From Viridibacillus arvi (GTDB lineage: Bacteria; Bacillota; Bacilli; Bacillales_A; Planococcaceae), in contig NZ_LILB01000005.1 in assembly GCF_001274945.1 (NCBI RefSeq), forward strand, positions 1,284,312-1,348,311: a stretch of DNA of 64,000 nt, written 5' to 3'. Positions 8,917 through 22,440 of this stretch are shown here, piece after piece. The position numbers were made by a program, and so were the translations under genes. Below the pieces are notes generated by a model, which worked only from the letters and a program-made list of their open reading frames with translations, did not search any database and was not told the origin of the DNA. The number at the start of each line of letters is the position of its first letter. The stretch's first letter is position 1.

Positions 8917-9573
8917 TTAAAAAGCTAAGAGTTTTTTAGGGTTAACATTAACCCCTTCTTCCAAAACTTCGAAGTATAAGTGATTACCCGCTGTTGGATT
9001 CCACTCATTTTCGATTGTTTTACCAAGTACTTGTCCTTGTGAAACTTTGTCGCCCTTTTTAACTTTGATATCGCCTAAAGAGCTATATTTCGTCGTTGTA
9101 CCATTTGGATGTGCAATAACGATTTCGTTGCCGATGAATGGATCCATCTTCACTTCCTCAACATTACCGCTCATAACTGATAATACTTCAAATGGTTTCC
9201 CATCAACTGAAAGTGAGATACCGTTGCTTGTTGTGAACGTTTGATTGAACACAAGCAATGCGCCTTCTCTCGTTTTTTCATCTGCTTCGACATCGTAAAA
9301 GTCTTGTACGATTGCTACTTCATCTAAAAGATCCTGTTGGAATGGGTATTTCATAGACTCTGCCTTAGCATTTGTTTCAACTGATGTACCTGTCTCGCCT
9401 TTACTTGCTAAATTCGTAGCGTTGTTAGTGTCTGAGTTTGTATAAGCACTATATCCCCAAACAAGCCCTACTAACAGAATTGAAAAACTTGCATAAATAG
9501 TAGGCCAAAACCAACGCTTTGTTGTGACACTACCTTTTTTCGGAGAAGGGTTTGGTCTGTTTTCTTCCCTCAT
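8917..9573 (-). CDS. spoIIQ: Stage II sporulation protein SpoIIQ (degenerate LytM/M23 domain)
   Basis: A 218-residue forespore membrane protein that pairs with SpoIIIAH of the mother cell during engulfment. One membrane helix (residues about 21-42) follows a short basic cytoplasmic tail. A LytM/M23 fold occupies the C-terminal half. The zinc motifs are broken: the usual H...D pair is replaced near NGISLSVDG, Y.HL has become YSSLG, and HLHFE reads HLYFE. It is therefore expected to be a structural interaction module, not a peptidase, as in B. subtilis. The ATG at 9573 is preferred, with GAGGTG 6 nt upstream. Confidence 0.9.
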   Translation of the reverse strand: MREENRPNPSPKKGSVTTKRWFWPTIYASFSILLVGLVWGYSAYTNSDTNNATNLASKGETGTSVETNAKAESMKYPFQQDLLDEVAIVQDFYDVEADEKTREGALLVFNQTFTTSNGISLSVDGKPFEVLSVMSGNVEEVKMDPFIGNEIVIAHPNGTTTKYSSLGDIKVKKGDKVSQGQVLGKTIENEWNPTAGNHLYFEVLEEGVNVNPKKLLAF

Positions 9574-9609
9574 TGTCATCACCTCAACGTCATTCTAGAC
9601 AATAACGCT

Positions 9610-10593
9610 TCAGTTTAAACATATGTTTTTATTATTTTTTATGGAAGTAATAGAAGCTTTCTTATAAAAGTGCTTTAAGATGTCCTTTGCTTGGACCCCC
9701 TCCCGCGCCAAAGCCTCCGCACCGTATTGGCTCATGCCTACTCCGTGGCCGTACCCTACTGTTGTAACAGTTATTTTATTTTGAGCTGGTTTCCAATAAA
9801 TTGTGAAGTCCGTAGAAGGTATATTAAGCTTTTCTCGGATTTCCCGGCCTGTCCAACTGTAACTTCCTACTTGCATCGTTTGAACACGATTAGAACTGTT
9901 TCTCGTTAGTTTAATAGCGTTTAGTTGTTCAGCTGACCATTGAAAATTGAAGGCAGTATTCCACTGTGGTAGAGAAAAGTCTGTGTTTTGAATGTAATTT
10001 GGAGACAATTCTTTTTCGCCTTCTACAGTAACTGTTTGTAAATACGGAATATCTTGTCCACTGTATTCTTCTGCACTTTCTGTTTTACCATTGCTTGTTG
10101 AAAAGAACATAGCCGTGATTAATTCACCATTATAAGTGAGAATTTCACCTGCTGTAGTAGCTACAGCTTGTTGTATTTTTTTCTCGTTCTTATTGAAATT
10201 TACTCCCCATTTTTTCTTTCTTTGCTGTTTTGACTCAAAGACTTGATGGAGAACACTCGGTTTTATCGCTTTCTGGCCATTCTCCGTGACTTTAAGGACA
10301 AATGTGCGTGAAGCTATAGCTTGTGCCTCAAGCGCCTCTAAGTGGAAGCTAGAGGGCATTTCAGCTGATATAACTCCAGCGATATATTGTTCCAGGGGTA
10401 GGGGGTCTTTAATTCCTTCCACAGTAATGTAAACTTCACAAGGCGGCTCGTTTTCTTGTTGTTTTTTCTGAGTCTGTTGCGTAGTAGATACGTTTGTGAA
10501 ATTTTTAGGATAAAAATGCATACTAACAATCGGTAGCACAAACAAAAGGATGACGATAAAAAGGCTGATGGGTATTAGAAGGATTTTTTTCAT
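9610..10593 (-). CDS. spoIID: Stage II sporulation protein D, lytic transglycosylase
   Basis: A 327-residue membrane-anchored enzyme of the engulfment machinery, which cuts denuded glycan strands. An N-terminal membrane segment spans about residues 4-24. The SpoIID domain contains the putative catalytic Glu78 in SAEMP, then ALEAQAIASRTF. The family hallmark GYGHGVGMSQYGAEALA lies near residue 285. It sits between murAA and spoIIQ in the conserved order, and together with SpoIIP and SpoIIM (not in this window) it would form the DMP complex. Confidence 0.94.
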   Translation of the reverse strand: MKKILLIPISLFIVILLFVLPIVSMHFYPKNFTNVSTTQQTQKKQQENEPPCEVYITVEGIKDPLPLEQYIAGVISAEMPSSFHLEALEAQAIASRTFVLKVTENGQKAIKPSVLHQVFESKQQRKKKWGVNFNKNEKKIQQAVATTAGEILTYNGELITAMFFSTSNGKTESAEEYSGQDIPYLQTVTVEGEKELSPNYIQNTDFSLPQWNTAFNFQWSAEQLNAIKLTRNSSNRVQTMQVGSYSWTGREIREKLNIPSTDFTIYWKPAQNKITVTTVGYGHGVGMSQYGAEALAREGVQAKDILKHFYKKASITSIKNNKNICLN

Positions 10594-10627
10594 ATGCCAT
10601 TCTATGCTGAGGCATTCGTCGTTATAC

Positions 10628-10666
10628 GAAAAAAACGTTCAAGAGCAATTAAGCTCTTAAACGTTT
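10628..10666 (-). terminator. Terminator after murAA
   Basis: Minus strand: AAACGTTTAAGAGC pairs with GCTCTTGAACGTTT and is followed by a T run (10628-10633). It lies 14 nt after the murAA stop and separates it from spoIID. Confidence 0.85.
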
Positions 10667-10680
10667 AGTATTATGCTAGT

Positions 10681-11982
10681 TTAATTTGTTTGAAATTCTA
10701 CAGATGCTTTTTCAATCGTCGATACTCTTTCAATATCAGCGCCTAAAGCGGCAAGCTTTTTATGGAAATTAACATATCCACGATCTAAGTGATGCAGTTC
10801 AGAAACACGCGTAATTCCTTCAGCTACTAATCCTGCAAGAATAAGTGCTGCTGCAGCTCGTAAATCTGTCGCAGCAACTTCTGCACCTTGTAACTCACAT
10901 GGGCCATCAATAATAACAGAACGACCATCAATTTTTGCAGAAGCATTCATGCGTCTGAACTCTTCAACGTGCATAAAACGATTTTCAAATACTGTTTCAG
11001 TAATAACACCCGTACCAGTTGTTTTCAACATTAAAGCCATTAATTGAGATTGCATATCTGTTGGGAAACCTGGATGTGGCATTGTTTTAATATCTACAGC
11101 TTTTAAAGTTCCGTTTGAACGAATACGTAAACCTTCGCCTTCTTCAGTAATTTCAACACCCATTTCACGCATTTTCGCGACAAGTGCTGTCATATGTTCA
11201 GCAATGGCATTTTCAATTAGTACATCTCCACCTGTAATCGCCGCTGCTACCATAAATGTACCAGCTTCAATACGATCAGGAATAATATAATGAGTTGTAC
11301 CATATAGTTCTTTAACGCCCTCTACACGGATTGTGTCAGTACCAGCGCCAACAACTTTACCACCCATCTCATTAATAAAGTTAGCTAAATCCACTATTTC
11401 TGGCTCTTTAGCAGCATTTTCGATAAATGTTGTACCATCTGCTAAAGCTGCAGCAGTTAAGATATTCTCCGTAGCACCTACGCTTGGGAAGTCTAAATAA
11501 ATTTTAGCTCCGTGTAAGCGTCCTTCAGTTGTTGCTTCGACATAGCCGTGTCCCATTGAGATTTTCGCACCCATTAGTTCAAAGCCTTTTAGATGTTGAT
11601 CAATTGGACGTGATCCGATTGCACAACCACCCGGCATAGCTACGCGGGCAAAGCCATTACGTGCTAATAGAGGTCCCATTACTAATATTGAAGCTCTCAT
11701 TTTACGTACATATTCAAATTGTGCTTCAGATGATAATTGTTTAGTTGCATCAATTTCTACTGTGTTTGTTTCAGGTGAAAATGATAATTCCACATTTAAA
11801 CTTTTTAATACTTCATCGATTGTATACACATCGGCCAAATTTGGCACATTTTTAATAATATTTTTTCCTTTTGACGCAAGTAATGTAGCCGCCAATATAG
11901 GTAATACGGCATTTTTTGCCCCTTCAACTCGAACGTTACCAGTTAAGGTATTACCGCCTTTAACAATGATTTTCTCCACCAT
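10681..11982 (-). CDS. murAA: UDP-N-acetylglucosamine 1-carboxyvinyltransferase MurAA
   Basis: First committed step of peptidoglycan synthesis: transfer of enolpyruvyl from PEP to UDP-GlcNAc in the cytoplasm. The 433 residues contain Lys23 in GAKNA and the fosfomycin-reactive Cys120 in [11 protein letters not shown]. Next to spoIID and ywzB it corresponds to the essential MurAA of B. subtilis. The start [10 protein letters not shown] at 11982 is chosen because GGAGGG lies 4 nt upstream; an upstream ATG would place this site inside the gene. A second copy lies at 36033-37319. Confidence 0.95.
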   Translation of the reverse strand: MVEKIIVKGGNTLTGNVRVEGAKNAVLPILAATLLASKGKNIIKNVPNLADVYTIDEVLKSLNVELSFSPETNTVEIDATKQLSSEAQFEYVRKMRASILVMGPLLARNGFARVAMPGGCAIGSRPIDQHLKGFELMGAKISMGHGYVEATTEGRLHGAKIYLDFPSVGATENILTAAALADGTTFIENAAKEPEIVDLANFINEMGGKVVGAGTDTIRVEGVKELYGTTHYIIPDRIEAGTFMVAAAITGGDVLIENAIAEHMTALVAKMREMGVEITEEGEGLRIRSNGTLKAVDIKTMPHPGFPTDMQSQLMALMLKTTGTGVITETVFENRFMHVEEFRRMNASAKIDGRSVIIDGPCELQGAEVAATDLRAAAALILAGLVAEGITRVSELHHLDRGYVNFHKKLAALGADIERVSTIEKASVEFQTN

Positions 11983-12444
11983 TTGTCCCTCCGAACCCAT
12001 GTATCCATTTATTATATATTTCAGTCGATAAATTTCTATTGTTTGATGTCAATAATTAGTAAGCAAAGCATATAACATGTTACCTGTTTTTTTGCCTAAT
12101 GGCAAGTATCCAACAAACTATTTAATTAAGTGATAACAATTAACTATAGACATTATACTTTACGCAAAGTTAGCGCAAATGGTGTCTGATTTTAGAAAAC
12201 TGGACGCCCATTTTATTTACCCATTTATTATCTAAATAAAACAAATTTCCACAAAATATTTCCTGGGTAATGATTATTCTATATGGAAAAATAATAATAT
12301 ACACTCACAAAGTCAACCATAACAAATTACCAGCAATAATGAAAGCGTTCCCTCTGTAAGAGTTCAAAATTTTTAGCGTATCTTGTCAAAATGACCGATA
12401 ATCTAGAAATATTATATTATGATTGGTTTTCCATATACAACAAG
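11983..12444. other. AT-rich gap with no recognised gene between murAA and ywzB
   Basis: About 460 nt without a credible open reading frame or ribosome site. TTGACA occurs on the minus strand at 12047-12052 but has no -10 at usable distance. The sequence presumably holds the murAA promoter, which I could not place with confidence. Confidence 0.5.
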
Positions 12445-12687
12445 TTACTCAAAGAGATATGGAAGCTGACTTGACCATCCAGAAAATGTTAAGAAAAAAT
12501 TCGAAACAGATGATCCAATTGCGATACTTAATAAAATAAATAGCAACTGTATTTGAAACACGTGGTTCTTTTTAAATACTTTTTCAAACATAATTGCTTG
12601 TAATGCATAGAATGAGATCCCTATAAAAAATATATGTGAAATAATGCTAATTAGTGCATTTTGACCAATTGATGCTGTTATATCCAC
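12445..12687 (-). CDS. ywzB: DUF1146 small membrane protein YwzB
   Basis: An 80-residue protein with two predicted membrane helices (ALISIISHIFFIGISFYAL and LLFILLSIAIGSSVSNFFL), matching the DUF1146/YwzB family encoded after atpC in Bacillus. AAGGAG directly abuts an ATG at 12696, which leaves no spacing. The GTG three codons later (12687) has proper spacing and is preferred. The gene lies downstream of the atp operon terminator. Function unknown. Confidence 0.75.
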   Translation of the reverse strand: MDITASIGQNALISIISHIFFIGISFYALQAIMFEKVFKKNHVFQIQLLFILLSIAIGSSVSNFFLTFSGWSSQLPYLFE

Positions 12688-12715
12688 ACTTCTCATCTCC
12701 TTTTTAATAAATCTT

Positions 12716-12745
12716 AAAAAAGCGGGCAGAAAAATTCTGCCCGCA
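12716..12745 (-). terminator. Terminator of the atp operon
   Basis: GCGGGCAGAA (12722-12731) pairs with TTCTGCCCGC (12735-12744). On the minus strand the stem is followed by six T residues (12716-12721). It lies 18 nt after the atpC stop. Confidence 0.95.
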
Positions 12746-12762
12746 TTTCTAATTTATAAAGA

Positions 12763-13167
12763 TTAGATGTTACCCTCTTTAACGTTGATACGGTTCATAG
12801 CGCGTTTAAGTGCAAGTTCAGCGCGCTTGAAATCAATGCCGCTTTGTTTACTTTGTAGTCGCTGTTCAGCGCGATTTAACGCTTCTTTTGCACGAGCAAG
12901 ATCGATTGAGCTTGCTGTTTCAGCTGAAGGAGTTAAAATCGTTACTTTATCAGGACGAATTTCAACAAAACCGCCGCTAACTGCTACTAATTCAGTTTGC
13001 TTGTCTGAATCCAGACGTACAGCACCTACTACTAGTGGCGCAACTGTAGGGATGTGACCAGGTAAAATACCCATCTCACCCGTTACAGTTTTAGCAATCA
13101 CCATGTTGACTTCTGAATCGTATACTGGGCCGTCGGGAGTGACAATGTTGACTTTTATGGTCTTCAT
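12763..13167 (-). CDS. atpC: ATP synthase F1 subunit epsilon
   Basis: A 134-residue central-stalk subunit that couples gamma rotation to the ring and can inhibit ATP hydrolysis. The N-terminal beta-sandwich ([19 protein letters not shown], then [16 protein letters not shown]) and C-terminal helical hairpin ([14 protein letters not shown]) are both present. It is the last gene of the operon, 24 nt after atpD. Confidence 0.97.
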   Translation of the reverse strand: MKTIKVNIVTPDGPVYDSEVNMVIAKTVTGEMGILPGHIPTVAPLVVGAVRLDSDKQTELVAVSGGFVEIRPDKVTILTPSAETASSIDLARAKEALNRAEQRLQSKQSGIDFKRAELALKRAMNRINVKEGNI

Positions 13168-13191
13168 ATTTTTTCCTCCTCGTCCCTAGTA

Positions 13192-14619
<1,428 letters not shown>

Positions 14620-14653
14620 CTATCGTACTTGCATTACAGAAGCTGGTGAGCAC

Positions 14654-15526
<873 letters not shown>

Positions 15527-15564
15527 TTACCGTTTATTTTATATTGACGTAAAACTATCAGATC

Positions 15565-17094
<1,530 letters not shown>

Positions 17095-17109
17095 TCAAAT
17101 TCTTTATAA

Positions 17110-17646
17110 TTAACCGATTAACGTGCGTTTTAAGCCAGCTAGTTTGTGTGAAATACTGCTGTCAAAAATTTGGTTACCGATCTGAAGTCGAACTCCACCA
17201 ATTAAAGATGGATCGATTTCGTTTGTAATATTAAGTGTATTTTTACCCACTTTACGAGCGAATGCCGTAGAAATGCGTTGTGTTTCATCTTCTGTAAGAG
17301 GTTGAGTAGTGTATACGATTGCATCTGCTACACCTTGCGTATCATTAGCAAAACGGATAAACTCTTCAATCACACTTACTACTTCATGAATACGTTTTTT
17401 ATCAATTAAGACTTTAATTGCATTCACAATGATTGGTTGGACAGAAGCAAATACTTTAGAAACAAGTTCTTTCTTTTCTTTGTCTTCTAATTTTGGAGAA
17501 TCTAAAAGTTGGAATACCCCTTTGTTCTCCTCGAAAACAACTTTCACTTCACGTAAGTCAGAACTTACTTCAGTTAGTAATTGTTTTTCTTGTGCCAATT
17601 GGAACAATGCTTTGGCATAGCGACTCGCTGCAGTCGATTGACTCAT
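17110..17646 (-). CDS. atpH: ATP synthase F1 subunit delta
   Basis: A 178-residue peripheral-stalk subunit (OSCP homologue) that fixes F1 to the b subunits. The N-terminal six-helix domain starts [17 protein letters not shown]. The C-terminal family signature [21 protein letters not shown] is present. Its start overlaps the atpF stop by 4 nt, so the two are translationally coupled. Confidence 0.97.
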   Translation of the reverse strand: MSQSTAASRYAKALFQLAQEKQLLTEVSSDLREVKVVFEENKGVFQLLDSPKLEDKEKKELVSKVFASVQPIIVNAIKVLIDKKRIHEVVSVIEEFIRFANDTQGVADAIVYTTQPLTEDETQRISTAFARKVGKNTLNITNEIDPSLIGGVRLQIGNQIFDSSISHKLAGLKRTLIG

Positions 17647-18164
17647 AGAGTTTCCCCTGCCTTCGCAATCGTTTCTTCAATTAGAGCACGATTCTCTTCT
17701 ACTGAGACTTGTTTTTCAAGAACTTTAGATGCAGCAAGTACAGATAGTGAAACCACTTCTCCACGAACAGCAGCAATAGCTTTCTCTTTTTCAGTCTCGA
17801 TATCACGCACAGCTGATTCTTTCAAACGCAATGCTTCAGCGCGAGCAGCAGAAATAATTTCTTCTTTTTGCAAGTCGCCTTGTTTCTTCGCGTTTTCAAC
17901 AATCGTTTGTGCTTCTACACGCGCTTCTTTAAGAAGGCTGCGTTGATCTTCTAAAAGTTGTTGTGATTCTTGACGGCTCTTTTCAGCTGACTCGATTTCA
18001 CTAGCAACTAATTCTTCACGTTGTTGCATGATTCCCATCAATGGACCCCACGCCACTTTTTTCAAAGCGAACATTAGGATAATGAAAACTGCTAACGTTA
18101 CAAGGATATCTCCACCATTAATAAATTCAGAAGAATTTCCTAGTACTAGATAGTCTAAAAACAC
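17643..18164 (-). CDS. atpF: ATP synthase Fo subunit b
   Basis: A 173-residue peripheral stalk subunit. A single N-terminal membrane helix ([22 protein letters not shown]) leads into a long charged coiled coil rich in Glu, Lys, Ala and Arg. An ATGA overlap joins it to atpH. It follows atpE after an unusually long intercistronic gap that contains a hairpin. Confidence 0.96.
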   Translation of the reverse strand: MFLDYLVLGNSSEFINGGDILVTLAVFIILMFALKKVAWGPLMGIMQQREELVASEIESAEKSRQESQQLLEDQRSLLKEARVEAQTIVENAKKQGDLQKEEIISAARAEALRLKESAVRDIETEKEKAIAAVRGEVVSLSVLAASKVLEKQVSVEENRALIEETIAKAGETL

Positions 18165-18268
18165 GATTGTTTCACTCCCTTCAAGAGCTTAGAGTTCAAA
18201 TCTTATATGATTGAATCTTAGTAAGATGTATTGTCTAAAGGAATATTATGCCTTAAAGACATAAAGGA

Positions 18269-18307
18269 ATGGCGAAGTTTTCCTTTATCGAAAAGTCTCT
18301 TCGCCAT
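18269..18307. other. Intercistronic hairpin between atpE and atpF
   Basis: ATGGCGAAG (18269-18277) pairs with CTTCGCCAT (18299-18307), loop 21 nt. In the operon direction the stem is followed only by a weak CCTTTATG tail, so it is not a strong terminator. On the opposite strand it has a seven-T tail and would terminate antisense transcription. An RNA stability or partial attenuation role favouring the highly needed atpE is an inference. Confidence 0.6.
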
Positions 18308-18332
18308 TTTTTTATAAAACAATTAAAGACGA

Positions 18333-18605
<273 letters not shown>

Positions 18606-18633
18606 TTAACTTATTAAGTTAAGCATTTTATAC

Positions 18634-19365
<732 letters not shown>

Positions 19366-19375
19366 TCAAATGCGT

Positions 19376-19747
19376 TTATTGGTATTTTACATGAAATACG
19401 ATCCTGTCTACTAAAAGCAGAACGTACGGAATCATTAGCCCAATGACCGTGCTAATTAAATGAAAATACTTTGGCAACATGGTAGCAACCGCTACTGCAG
19501 CAATACCTGATGCAAAGCGAAAAGCCGAACCTAGTGATGCCACTTTCTTTCCTTCGTTAATAGAGCGATCAAATCGTTCCATTCTTCGGACTAGAATCCA
19601 AAAGTTATAATGACCAAAAAGCGCACCTAATGCGAGACCAGCGAATACTGTTTGATATGGCGTAAAAGCCCATCCTAACGCACAAAATGCGAGCAAAAAA
19701 AATAGCATTCTTTTCTGCTTAGCAAAAATCTGATGTAATTCTAGCAT
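19376..19747 (-). CDS. atpI: ATP synthase protein I (AtpI)
   Basis: A 123-residue protein with four predicted membrane helices, typical of the AtpI assembly factor that heads Bacillus atp operons and assists c-ring assembly. CAGGAG precedes the ATG at 19747. It is first in the operon, behind a leader of about 320 nt. Confidence 0.88.
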   Translation of the reverse strand: MLELHQIFAKQKRMLFFLLAFCALGWAFTPYQTVFAGLALGALFGHYNFWILVRRMERFDRSINEGKKVASLGSAFRFASGIAAVAVATMLPKYFHLISTVIGLMIPYVLLLVDRIVFHVKYQ

Positions 19748-20068
19748 TGGTCTTTGATCTCCTGAATCTTATTTTCGAATGACGGAAGTAATAGCTGACC
19801 ACCGGTTGGATGCCGGATAAGTAGTCATTTAAAACTACTAGCGGAGGCGGAAGCCGTAATCTACTCTCATAAAGAGATGAATCGGAATCCATATTAAATG
19901 TGAGAGATAAGCTTTTAATGGAGAACCACCGCATATAAGGACACCAAAAATGATGCACAATACCGTACGAATTTACAAATTATGCCCAAACTGTAAGTCT
20001 AGTAGAAACTTGATATTTCAAGTAATTGTAGATTCTTTACAGTTAAGGAACCCTTATCATTCTTACCC
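19748..20068 (-). other. Long 5' leader of the atp operon
   Basis: The best promoter lies at 20075-20103, so the atp transcript would carry about 320 nt before atpI. The leader contains small inverted repeats on the minus strand: AGTAG...CTACT near 19820-19839, CCGG...CCGG near 19802-19816, and CTCTCA...TGAGAG near 19865-19906. A 79-codon frame at 19719-19958 has no ribosome site and non-protein-like composition. No known riboswitch was recognised. Confidence 0.5.
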
Positions 20069-20074
20069 TTAGTT

Positions 20075-20103
20075 AGCATACAATAGTGAATATTTCATGT
20101 CAA
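20075..20103 (-). promoter_or_regulatory. Sigma-A promoter for the atp operon
   Basis: Minus strand: TTGACA (20098-20103), 17-nt spacer, TATGCT (20075-20080). This is the best promoter match between wecB and atpI. Confidence 0.75.
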
Positions 20104-20212
20104 TTGGTTAGAGTGAAAAACTTCACAAAGGTAGTAACCTTGTCAAATTGTCGACAAATTTACAACAATATTGACTTAAATTAAATTATCATCTATTTAT
20201 AGACAGAAATAG

Positions 20213-20253
20213 AACTACCTTACAAATTGCTTATAACAAATTATAAGGTAGTT
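20213..20253 (-). terminator. Probable terminator of wecB
   Basis: A ten-nt inverted repeat, AACTACCTTA (20213-20222) and TAAGGTAGTT (20244-20253), begins 18 nt after the wecB stop. The minus-strand tail is only moderately T-rich, so efficiency is uncertain. Confidence 0.5.
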
Positions 20254-20270
20254 TCAATAAATTATTGACT

Positions 20271-21386
20271 TCACTTTTCCAAATAGGTCAGTAATGCTTC
20301 GACAATTCTTTTTGAGGCAAATCCGTCACCATATGGATTTGAAGCTTGTGCCATAGCATTATACGTATTTTCTTCTATTAAAAGCTCTTTTGCTAAGCTA
20401 TAAATAGTTTCTTCTTCCGTACCTGCTAATTTCAAAGTACCTGCTTCAATTCCTTCGGGACGTTCTGTCGTATTACGAAGAACAAGAACCGGCTTCCCTA
20501 AGGAAGGCGCTTCTTCTTGCACGCCACCTGAGTCTGTTAAAATCATGTATGATTTAGCAGCGAAATTATGAAAATCAAAAACCTCAAGTGGTTCAATCAA
20601 ATGAACTTTCGCTTCGTCTCCAAGTATTTCATTGGCAATTTCGCGGACAGCTGGGTTCATATGAACGGGATAAACAACTTGTATATCACTATGCTCTACT
20701 AATAGTCTTTTTATAGCTTTAAACATATGGCGCATCGGTTCGCCTAGATTCTCTCTGCGATGTGCAGTTAGTAAAATCATACGATCTTGTCCAATTTGTT
20801 CAAGCACTGGATGACTGTAGGTTGTGTTAACAGTTGTTTTTAATGCATCAATTGCAGTATTACCTGTAACTACAATCGTGCTATTTGCTTTATTTTCTTT
20901 CAATAGGTTTTGTTTAGACTGCTCAGTTGGTGCAAAATGAATATCTGCCATAATACCCGTAAGCTGACGATTCATCTCTTCTGGATATGGGGAGTATTTG
21001 TCACCTGTTCGAAGTCCAGCTTCAACGTGACCTATTGCAATTTGGTTATAAAAGGCTGCGAGGCTTGCGATAAATGTTGTGGTCGTATCCCCATGAACTA
21101 ATACGATGTCCGGTTTAGCTTCTTTCATCACTCGGTCTAAACCTTCTAGCCCTCTAGTTGTGACATCAACAAGTGTTTGGCGATCCTTCATGATGTTCAA
21201 ATCATAATCTGGCGTAATTTTGAATGTATCCAGCACTTGGTCGAGCATTTGTCGATGTTGAGCTGTCACTGTCACAATTGTTTCGATTTGATCTGAATGT
21301 TTTTGTAATTCTAAAACGAGGGGAGCCATTTTAATGGCCTCTGGTCTTGTTCCAAAAATAGTCATCACTTTCCATTTTTTACGCAA
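20271..21386 (-). CDS. wecB: UDP-N-acetylglucosamine 2-epimerase (non-hydrolysing)
   Basis: Interconverts UDP-GlcNAc and UDP-ManNAc for teichoic acid linkage units or capsule. The 371 residues show FGTRPEAIKMAPL, VHGDTTTTF, GHVEAGLRTGD and TDSGGVQEEAPSLGKPVLVLR, the family motifs. Start codon is TTG at 21386 with GGTGGTG 8 nt upstream. It lies between upp and the atp operon, as mnaA/yvyH does in B. subtilis. Confidence 0.95.
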   Translation of the reverse strand: MRKKWKVMTIFGTRPEAIKMAPLVLELQKHSDQIETIVTVTAQHRQMLDQVLDTFKITPDYDLNIMKDRQTLVDVTTRGLEGLDRVMKEAKPDIVLVHGDTTTTFIASLAAFYNQIAIGHVEAGLRTGDKYSPYPEEMNRQLTGIMADIHFAPTEQSKQNLLKENKANSTIVVTGNTAIDALKTTVNTTYSHPVLEQIGQDRMILLTAHRRENLGEPMRHMFKAIKRLLVEHSDIQVVYPVHMNPAVREIANEILGDEAKVHLIEPLEVFDFHNFAAKSYMILTDSGGVQEEAPSLGKPVLVLRNTTERPEGIEAGTLKLAGTEEETIYSLAKELLIEENTYNAMAQASNPYGDGFASKRIVEALLTYLEK

Positions 21387-21407
21387 TGACCTTGCACCAC
21401 CTTCACA

Positions 21408-22037
21408 TTATTTTGTACCGAATAAACGGTCTCCAGCATCACCTAAACCAGGAATAATATAACCATGGTCGTTTAATTTTTCGTCAAGTGCTGCGATATA
21501 AATATCGATTTCTGGATGCTCATCATGAATAGCTTGTACACCTTCAGGAGCTGCGATCAAGCACATGAATTTAATGCTTTTAGCGCCACGTTTTTTCAAT
21601 GAGTTAATTGCTTCAATTGCAGAACCACCAGTTGCTAACATTGGATCAACGATGATGAAATCACGTTCTTCTACATCAGCAGGAAGTTTTGCATAATACT
21701 CGATTGGTTTTAAGGTTTGTGGATCACGATATAATCCGATATGACCTACTTTTGCAGCAGGGATTAGTTTTAATACTCCATCTACCATACCGATACCAGC
21801 GCGTAGAATTGGAACAATAGCCATCTTCTTACCTGATAATACTTTTGTTTTAGCTGTTGTTACTGGTGTATCAATTTCAATTTCTTCTAATGGTAAATCA
21901 CGAGTGATTTCAAATGCCATAAGTGTTGCTACTTCGTCTACAAGCTCGCGGAATTCTTTCGTTCCTGTATTTTTGTCACGAATGTATGTTAGCTTATGTT
22001 GAATTAGTGGATGGTCAAATACGTATACTTTACCCAA
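21408..22037 (-). CDS. upp: Uracil phosphoribosyltransferase
   Basis: Pyrimidine salvage: uracil plus PRPP to UMP. The 209 residues equal the B. subtilis length. PRPP-binding [14 protein letters not shown] and uracil-binding [13 protein letters not shown] are present. The start is TTG at 22037, with GAGAGGAAC upstream. A longer frame reaching 22148 would read through the promoter and the upstream terminator and is not credible. Confidence 0.96.
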   Translation of the reverse strand: MGKVYVFDHPLIQHKLTYIRDKNTGTKEFRELVDEVATLMAFEITRDLPLEEIEIDTPVTTAKTKVLSGKKMAIVPILRAGIGMVDGVLKLIPAAKVGHIGLYRDPQTLKPIEYYAKLPADVEERDFIIVDPMLATGGSAIEAINSLKKRGAKSIKFMCLIAAPEGVQAIHDEHPEIDIYIAALDEKLNDHGYIIPGLGDAGDRLFGTK

Positions 22038-22071
22038 TGTGTTCCTCTCCCTACTTTTATTTATCTTGATT

Positions 22072-22080
22072 ATTATAACA
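22072..22080 (-). promoter_or_regulatory. Extended -10 promoter element of upp
   Basis: Minus strand TGTTATAAT, directly after the terminator at 22082-22117 and about 35 nt before the TTG start. No good -35 is visible; the hairpin occupies that position. Confidence 0.6.
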
Positions 22081-22081
22081 G

Positions 22082-22117
22082 AAAAACGCAGTTTGACTAT
22101 GAGTCCATTGCGTTTTT
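22082..22117 (-). terminator. Terminator upstream of upp (belongs to the EAL remnant)
   Basis: AAAAACGCA (22082-22090) pairs with TGCGTTTTT (22109-22117), with an inner GACT...AGTC stem. T tracts lie on both strands. It sits just past the decayed EAL-domain sequence and is probably that gene's surviving terminator. Confidence 0.7.
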
Positions 22118-22119
22118 TT

Positions 22120-22254
22120 AATTTGTAACATTTTGTTGTGTGATTCATCTGCTCGTTCTAGTGTTAATGGCTTATTAAAATAGTAACCTTGTCCAATTAC
22201 ATAACTTAACCGCTTTATAATCACTTTTTGGGAATGTTTCAACATCTCCCTAGA
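22120..22254 (-). pseudogene. Decayed C-terminal end of an EAL-domain (c-di-GMP phosphodiesterase) gene
   Basis: In the minus-strand frame starting at 22245 the sequence reads [17 protein letters not shown] (22191-22144), the characteristic C-terminal end of EAL domains. In another frame just upstream it reads GDVETFPKSDYKAVKLCN, which fits the preceding EGVET...L..GCN segment. The two halves are therefore separated by a frameshift. In-frame stops lie further upstream (for example TGA at 22263-22261). No catalytic EAL motif remains. This is a relic, not an active gene. Confidence 0.65.
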
Positions 22255-22332
22255 TCGATATCATGGGAAATCATCATCTAATAGAATATTCGAACGGACA
22301 ATTGAAAAAGGTACTAATATTATCAATTATGC

Positions 22333-22351
22333 TTCACCTTCACAAGGTGAA
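22333..22351. other. Perfect short inverted repeat
   Basis: TTCACCTT-CAC-AAGGTGAA, an 8-bp stem with a 3-nt loop. It lies between the glyA terminator and the EAL relic. It could be an operator of the lost gene or a small hairpin; nothing in the window decides. Confidence 0.5.
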
Positions 22352-22373
22352 TTCTGTTTTAGAAATCAAGTAT

Positions 22374-22408
22374 TAAAAAAGCTACTTTTGAATGAACAAA
22401 AGTAGCTT
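22374..22408 (-). terminator. Terminator of glyA
   Basis: AAGCTACTTTTG (22379-22390) pairs with CAAAAGTAGCTT (22397-22408). On the minus strand a T run follows (22375-22380). It starts 33 nt after the glyA stop. Confidence 0.92.
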
Positions 22409-22440
22409 CGACTATTATTATAATTTGGTAATCTATTTAA

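Noticed and set aside
9591-9620. Possible sigma-F promoter of spoIIQ (GTTTA, 15 nt, GTCTAGAATG)
   Set aside because: The transcript would begin inside the ribosome site of spoIIQ, and the -10 has three mismatches.
12011-12052. TTGACA and TATAAT-like sequences upstream of murAA
   Set aside because: They are 30 nt apart, too far for a sigma-A promoter.
19719-19958. 79-codon minus-strand open frame before atpI
   Set aside because: No ribosome site, no membrane helices as expected for AtpZ-like proteins, and it overlaps the atpI start and its ribosome site.
22057-22245. 62-codon minus-strand open frame between glyA and upp as a gene
   Set aside because: No ribosome site, runs through a terminator and the upp promoter; read instead as part of an EAL-domain relic.
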